This document shows positions 61,072 through 64,000 of a stretch of DNA of 64,000 nt, in pieces. Both the position numbers and the translations under genes were made by a program. The notes beneath the pieces are model-generated. The model was not told where the DNA came from, did no database searches, and saw only the letters and a list, made by a program, of their open reading frames with translations. The stretch spans positions 62,001 through 126,000 of the forward strand of contig CAZUXY010000001.1 of NCBI GenBank assembly GCA_964624235.1. The letters are read 5' to 3'. Origin of the DNA: CAZUXY01 sp964624235 (GTDB taxonomy: Bacteria; Spirochaetota; UBA4802; UBA5368). The number at the start of each line of letters is the position of its first letter. Position 1 is the stretch's first letter.

Positions 61072-64000
61072 ACATCATGTGGATTATCTCTTTTACATTA
61101 TATATTTCTTCAATGTATTTTTTCGCAGGCCTGTCCCAGTAATACACTGAATTTTCACAGTTTTTTCTGGCCCGGTAGATCATATCATCATCTTTCTTTT
61201 CAAAAAAATTCCAAGCTCTCTCCATGGCATCATAGAACGCAGTCGAGTTATAGTCTGTGAATAGAAAACCGTTCCCCTTGACTTCGGCACCGGCCGTCCT
61301 TATGGGGAAAACCGTATCCCTCAGACCACCGGTGGCCCGGGCGACCACCAGGCATCCCGCGGAAAACGCTTCGAGCTGAGATATCCCCCCCGGCTCATTC
61401 ATTGAAGGCATGCAAAATATATCCGCTGCAAGCAACGGAATGCTTACATCCTGAAAACCGAAGGATACATTGACCCTGCCCGGATAATAAGTACCCAGTT
61501 GATAAAGTCCATGAGCGATCTCCTCGCCACGCCGGTCTCCCGATGATACCGATCCGCCGATAATGGCCTGAAAACCGAGATGCAAGAATAGTCCTTCCGA
61601 GGCATCAAGCAGTAATTGAAATCCCTTCTGTTCCGTAATCCGGTGGATCATGGCAATCAGTATACGGTCGGGGTCAACTTCAAGGTTCCTCTGCATTTGC
61701 AGCATCATTTTATTGCATGCCCGGGCTACTATTTCTCTCCTCGCAGGGTCGGTTATCTCCGAAATGCCCTTCTCTCCCTTAAGCAGTTCCGGATACCTGC
61801 CTGCAACCTTTTCCCTTAAAGCTCCCCCGCTTTCCAGAAGGTCCATGAAGCTATCTATATTATTCTCTGTAAAACCAGAATCCCTGAACATCGTCCGTAT
61901 GCGCTTGTTGAAATCGCGCCCGATCGCATTGCTTATGCCGATTACATCCGAAAGTATGTGTTCAAGACCGTCACAGGCATATTCGATCTGGCGGGCATAT
62001 GAGGGACTTACGGTTATCACCCTGTCCGCAAAACGTATCCCGGATGCCATACAGTTGATTCTTCCGGCATGAACCGGGTCAGAAAAATCCCCGGCTTTCC
62101 ACGAGGGAAGATTGAAAAGCTGGAATAGATCAAAACCCCGTTCGTATCGTTCATAGGCATCGAAATACTGCCATCCCCCGTTATGAATTATATGGAGAAA
62201 GGTCGTGCGTAGAAAATTAACATTGGTCGAGTACACGGGGTCGCTTCGGATTACACCATTGAAAAGACCCGCATATGCATCATTGGTAAAGGTAAAAAGC
62301 GGCTTAAGCCCGAAATTCATTATAACCTCGGCGCTCGCCCTGGCCAGAGCTATGCGTCGACGGAGTTTTTCCTCGGCCGTTACTCCCCAATACAGTCCGT
62401 CAAAGAATTCATGATGATCAAGAAGAAAGTAGGTGATGCCGTCAACCATACCTCTGTGGACCCCGACTTCGTATTCAACATTGAGAATTTTAAAACGAAC
62501 ATTCCTGCCCGTGTACTGCACATTGTATCTGGCCAGCGCATCCTTCATCTTTTTGATCGAATGAGCGTCCCCATGGCGGTAATACCCGGTTATTACGTAG
62601 ACCTCCTCCCCCATATTAGCAATTTCCCTGGGTAGTTCATAAACCACATTCGCAAGACCGCCGCTCTTGGAAAACGGATCTGCTTCCGCCGAAATAAAGA
62701 CAAGCGGCCCGCCGGCATTATGATGCCCGAGGGATTCTCCAAGCCTGGAAAGAATCTCCTCTTTCTGCTCACACAACAGCCCAATGTACCGCAGCGCTTC
62801 ACCGGCTTGAATCTTTTTCTGCTTAACCGCATGAAACAGCGCTCTTTTAATACCCAGCTCGAGATGGTGGTAATGTTCATCCCGGAATAAAGCCGCAAGA
62901 TGAGAAAGGATAAATTCCCTGAATTGTTCAAAATCTGAAATACGGCCGATTATTTCCAGAAAAGAAAAATTTGATATGAAGTTTTCACCTTTCGAGATGA
63001 AACAAAGCCGGTAAAAAGAATCCCTCAAAAAGTCGATGTAATGCGGACCCACTTCTTCAAGCGCCAGCAAACGGAGCAGTTTTACCCTGTCGGTATATGA
63101 TACAATGGTATTGATGCGTTCCGTTTTCAGCTCACGTCCGGTGAAATAACCGTAATGCCCGGTTAGCGGTGAGTAGATCGGGTCTACCACTTTATAATAG
63201 ATTTTATCATCAACAGGAAGATCGGGATTATCGAACTGGATCGATGCAGACTGGTTGGATTCCGCGAAGTTGAATATGCCGATCCAGATGGCGTTTTCGG
63301 TGAATTTCATCGATGCCGCCACATTATGATTATTTGCCCACACCAGGTAACCCCTCCCCCTGGCTTCACGGTGAAAGCGGTACCACTGGCGGTAAAAACC
63401 TTCGAGGCTCCGGTGCGCGGCGTATTCAAACTGGTTCCAGTTCACATAGATATTATCGAGATAGACCTTCCATCCCTCCCCTTCAGCACTCCCTTCGTAA
63501 TCCATAATCATGTTGTTCATAAAAGAGGTGATCCCCACAGCGGCCCTCAATCCACGGTGCCCGAAGGTATTAAGGGCACGACGTTCATCATGATTTCCCA
63601 GGATTCCCAGCAGTTCTGTACCCCGGGGCATTACGGATGGGAAATAACTGTCGTAAATGTGGTAGATTTCCCTGACATCGGTTTTGCCGTGGATAATGTT
63701 CTCGCAGATTTTGAACAGGGCCGAATTATAAGGGATTATCCCCACACGTGTCAGAAAGCGCTCATGCCCCCAGTAACACTCGGCGATGTTAATAAAAAAA
63801 TCCCTCCCAAGTTCCTTAAGTTTTTCTTCAACCGTCGCCATAAGGTAATAATGTAAAGGGATCGAGATCAGGTCGCGGCATGCGCAGTCATAATACCCCG
63901 TGGTGATATAGTGGCCGTCCTCACGGTCGTTTACGATGATGTCTCCCTCCAGCCCCTCTTCCGGGGTGCGTTTTCTTCCATACACCGACGGATAATTGTT
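61070..64000 (-). CDS. GH13 alpha-amylase-like / GT5 glycogen synthase fusion, 5' part beyond window
   Basis: More than 976 residues; the frame continues without stop to the right edge. The N-terminal half is a GH13-like glycosidase (ELLGILGNHDERR carries the NHD region; DYEGSAEGEGW). From about residue 428 a GT5 glycosyltransferase begins: FISAEADPFSKSGGLANVV is the ADP-glucose-binding KSGGL motif of GlgA, and the C-terminal IGGSVSSGDRRGEEIA and MPSMNEPGGISQLEAF complete the GT-B fold. Such a protein could both trim and build alpha-glucan. Whether the GH13 half is active is not clear from the part visible. Confidence 0.82.
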   Translation of the reverse strand, partial: NNYPSVYGRKRTPEEGLEGDIIVNDREDGHYITTGYYDCACRDLISIPLHYYLMATVEEKLKELGRDFFINIAECYWGHERFLTRVGIIPYNSALFKICENIIHGKTDVREIYHIYDSYFPSVMPRGTELLGILGNHDERRALNTFGHRGLRAAVGITSFMNNMIMDYEGSAEGEGWKVYLDNIYVNWNQFEYAAHRSLEGFYRQWYRFHREARGRGYLVWANNHNVAASMKFTENAIWIGIFNFAESNQSASIQFDNPDLPVDDKIYYKVVDPIYSPLTGHYGYFTGRELKTERINTIVSYTDRVKLLRLLALEEVGPHYIDFLRDSFYRLCFISKGENFISNFSFLEIIGRISDFEQFREFILSHLAALFRDEHYHHLELGIKRALFHAVKQKKIQAGEALRYIGLLCEQKEEILSRLGESLGHHNAGGPLVFISAEADPFSKSGGLANVVYELPREIANMGEEVYVITGYYRHGDAHSIKKMKDALARYNVQYTGRNVRFKILNVEYEVGVHRGMVDGITYFLLDHHEFFDGLYWGVTAEEKLRRRIALARASAEVIMNFGLKPLFTFTNDAYAGLFNGVIRSDPVYSTNVNFLRTTFLHIIHNGGWQYFDAYERYERGFDLFQLFNLPSWKAGDFSDPVHAGRINCMASGIRFADRVITVSPSYARQIEYACDGLEHILSDVIGISNAIGRDFNKRIRTMFRDSGFTENNIDSFMDLLESGGALREKVAGRYPELLKGEKGISEITDPARREIVARACNKMMLQMQRNLEVDPDRILIAMIHRITEQKGFQLLLDASEGLFLHLGFQAIIGGSVSSGDRRGEEIAHGLYQLGTYYPGRVNVSFGFQDVSIPLLAADIFCMPSMNEPGGISQLEAFSAGCLVVARATGGLRDTVFPIRTAGAEVKGNGFLFTDYNSTAFYDAMERAWNFFEKKDDDMIYRARKNCENSVYYWDRPAKKYIEEIYNVKEIIHMM

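Overview
This 64 kb window reads as a chromosomal segment of a spirochaete (Spirochaetota), most likely an anaerobe or microaerobe. The strongest marker is a FlaB-type flagellin (42867-43715) with the short spirochaete core and its own strong terminator. The relaxed lipoprotein signal sequences, the diderm envelope genes and the many SpoIIE/STAS-type signalling genes fit. I see no IS elements, tRNAs, rRNAs or CRISPR arrays. Genes are densely packed, often with 4-base ATGA/GTGA overlaps.

Region by region. (1) 1-5827, minus strand: a six-gene tetrapyrrole operon, ccsA/hemX-like - hemA - ahbD - fused ahbAB - ahbC - precorrin-2 dehydrogenase (cut by the window edge). This encodes the siroheme-dependent, oxygen-independent (Ahb) route to heme. 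(2) 5828-10878, plus strand: a possible small RNA or attenuator, an unknown protein, a PHP histidinol-phosphatase-like protein, PgeF, an HD-domain protein, and an outer-membrane beta-barrel protein behind a perfect sigma-54 promoter match. (3) 10965-17735, minus: B12-dependent nrdJ, carA, and a paralogous pair of unknown exported/membrane proteins. (4) 17959-18474, plus: a carboxymuconolactone-decarboxylase/AhpD-like gene with an in-frame TGA exactly at the second redox position of its CxxC motif, followed by a SECIS-like hairpin; it is read here as a selenoprotein. (5) 18484-28656, minus: sua5, EI24/CysZ-like, pgi, tmk, a degenerate PP2C, an active SpoIIE-type PP2C, and SppA fused to an N-terminal beta-barrel-like domain. 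(6) 28867-42525: a truncated-looking OMP and putP, a sulfatase-fold lipoprotein, a lipoprotein-gatC-thpR set, PIN-PhoH, a possible ncRNA, an FGGY kinase, pyrK, a cysteine hydrolase and PBP1A. (7) 42867-64000: flaB, an alpha/beta hydrolase with a basic tail, a CPA2 antiporter divergent from a K+ channel, a hybrid kinase with an eroded ATPase domain, a TPR lipoprotein plus LpoB with a structured leader and mini-ORF, selU, Nudix, a membrane sensor plus STAS-zinc ribbon, a class I adenylate cyclase, holA-lptE, and a GH13-GT5 fusion cut by the right edge.

The parts connect. The precorrin-2 branch feeds siroheme and heme (Ahb). NrdJ needs cobalamin. SelU and the probable selenoprotein both imply selenium use. 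The PP2C pair and the STAS protein suggest a partner-switching network. PBP1A, LpoB, LptE and several OMP/lipoproteins describe a diderm envelope. The most interesting items are the unannotated-looking selenoprotein, the Ahb heme operon with a fused decarboxylase, the sigma-54 promoter, the candidate small RNAs, the barrel-SppA fusion and the paralogous membrane pair. All assignments come from reading motifs by eye; no database search was run.
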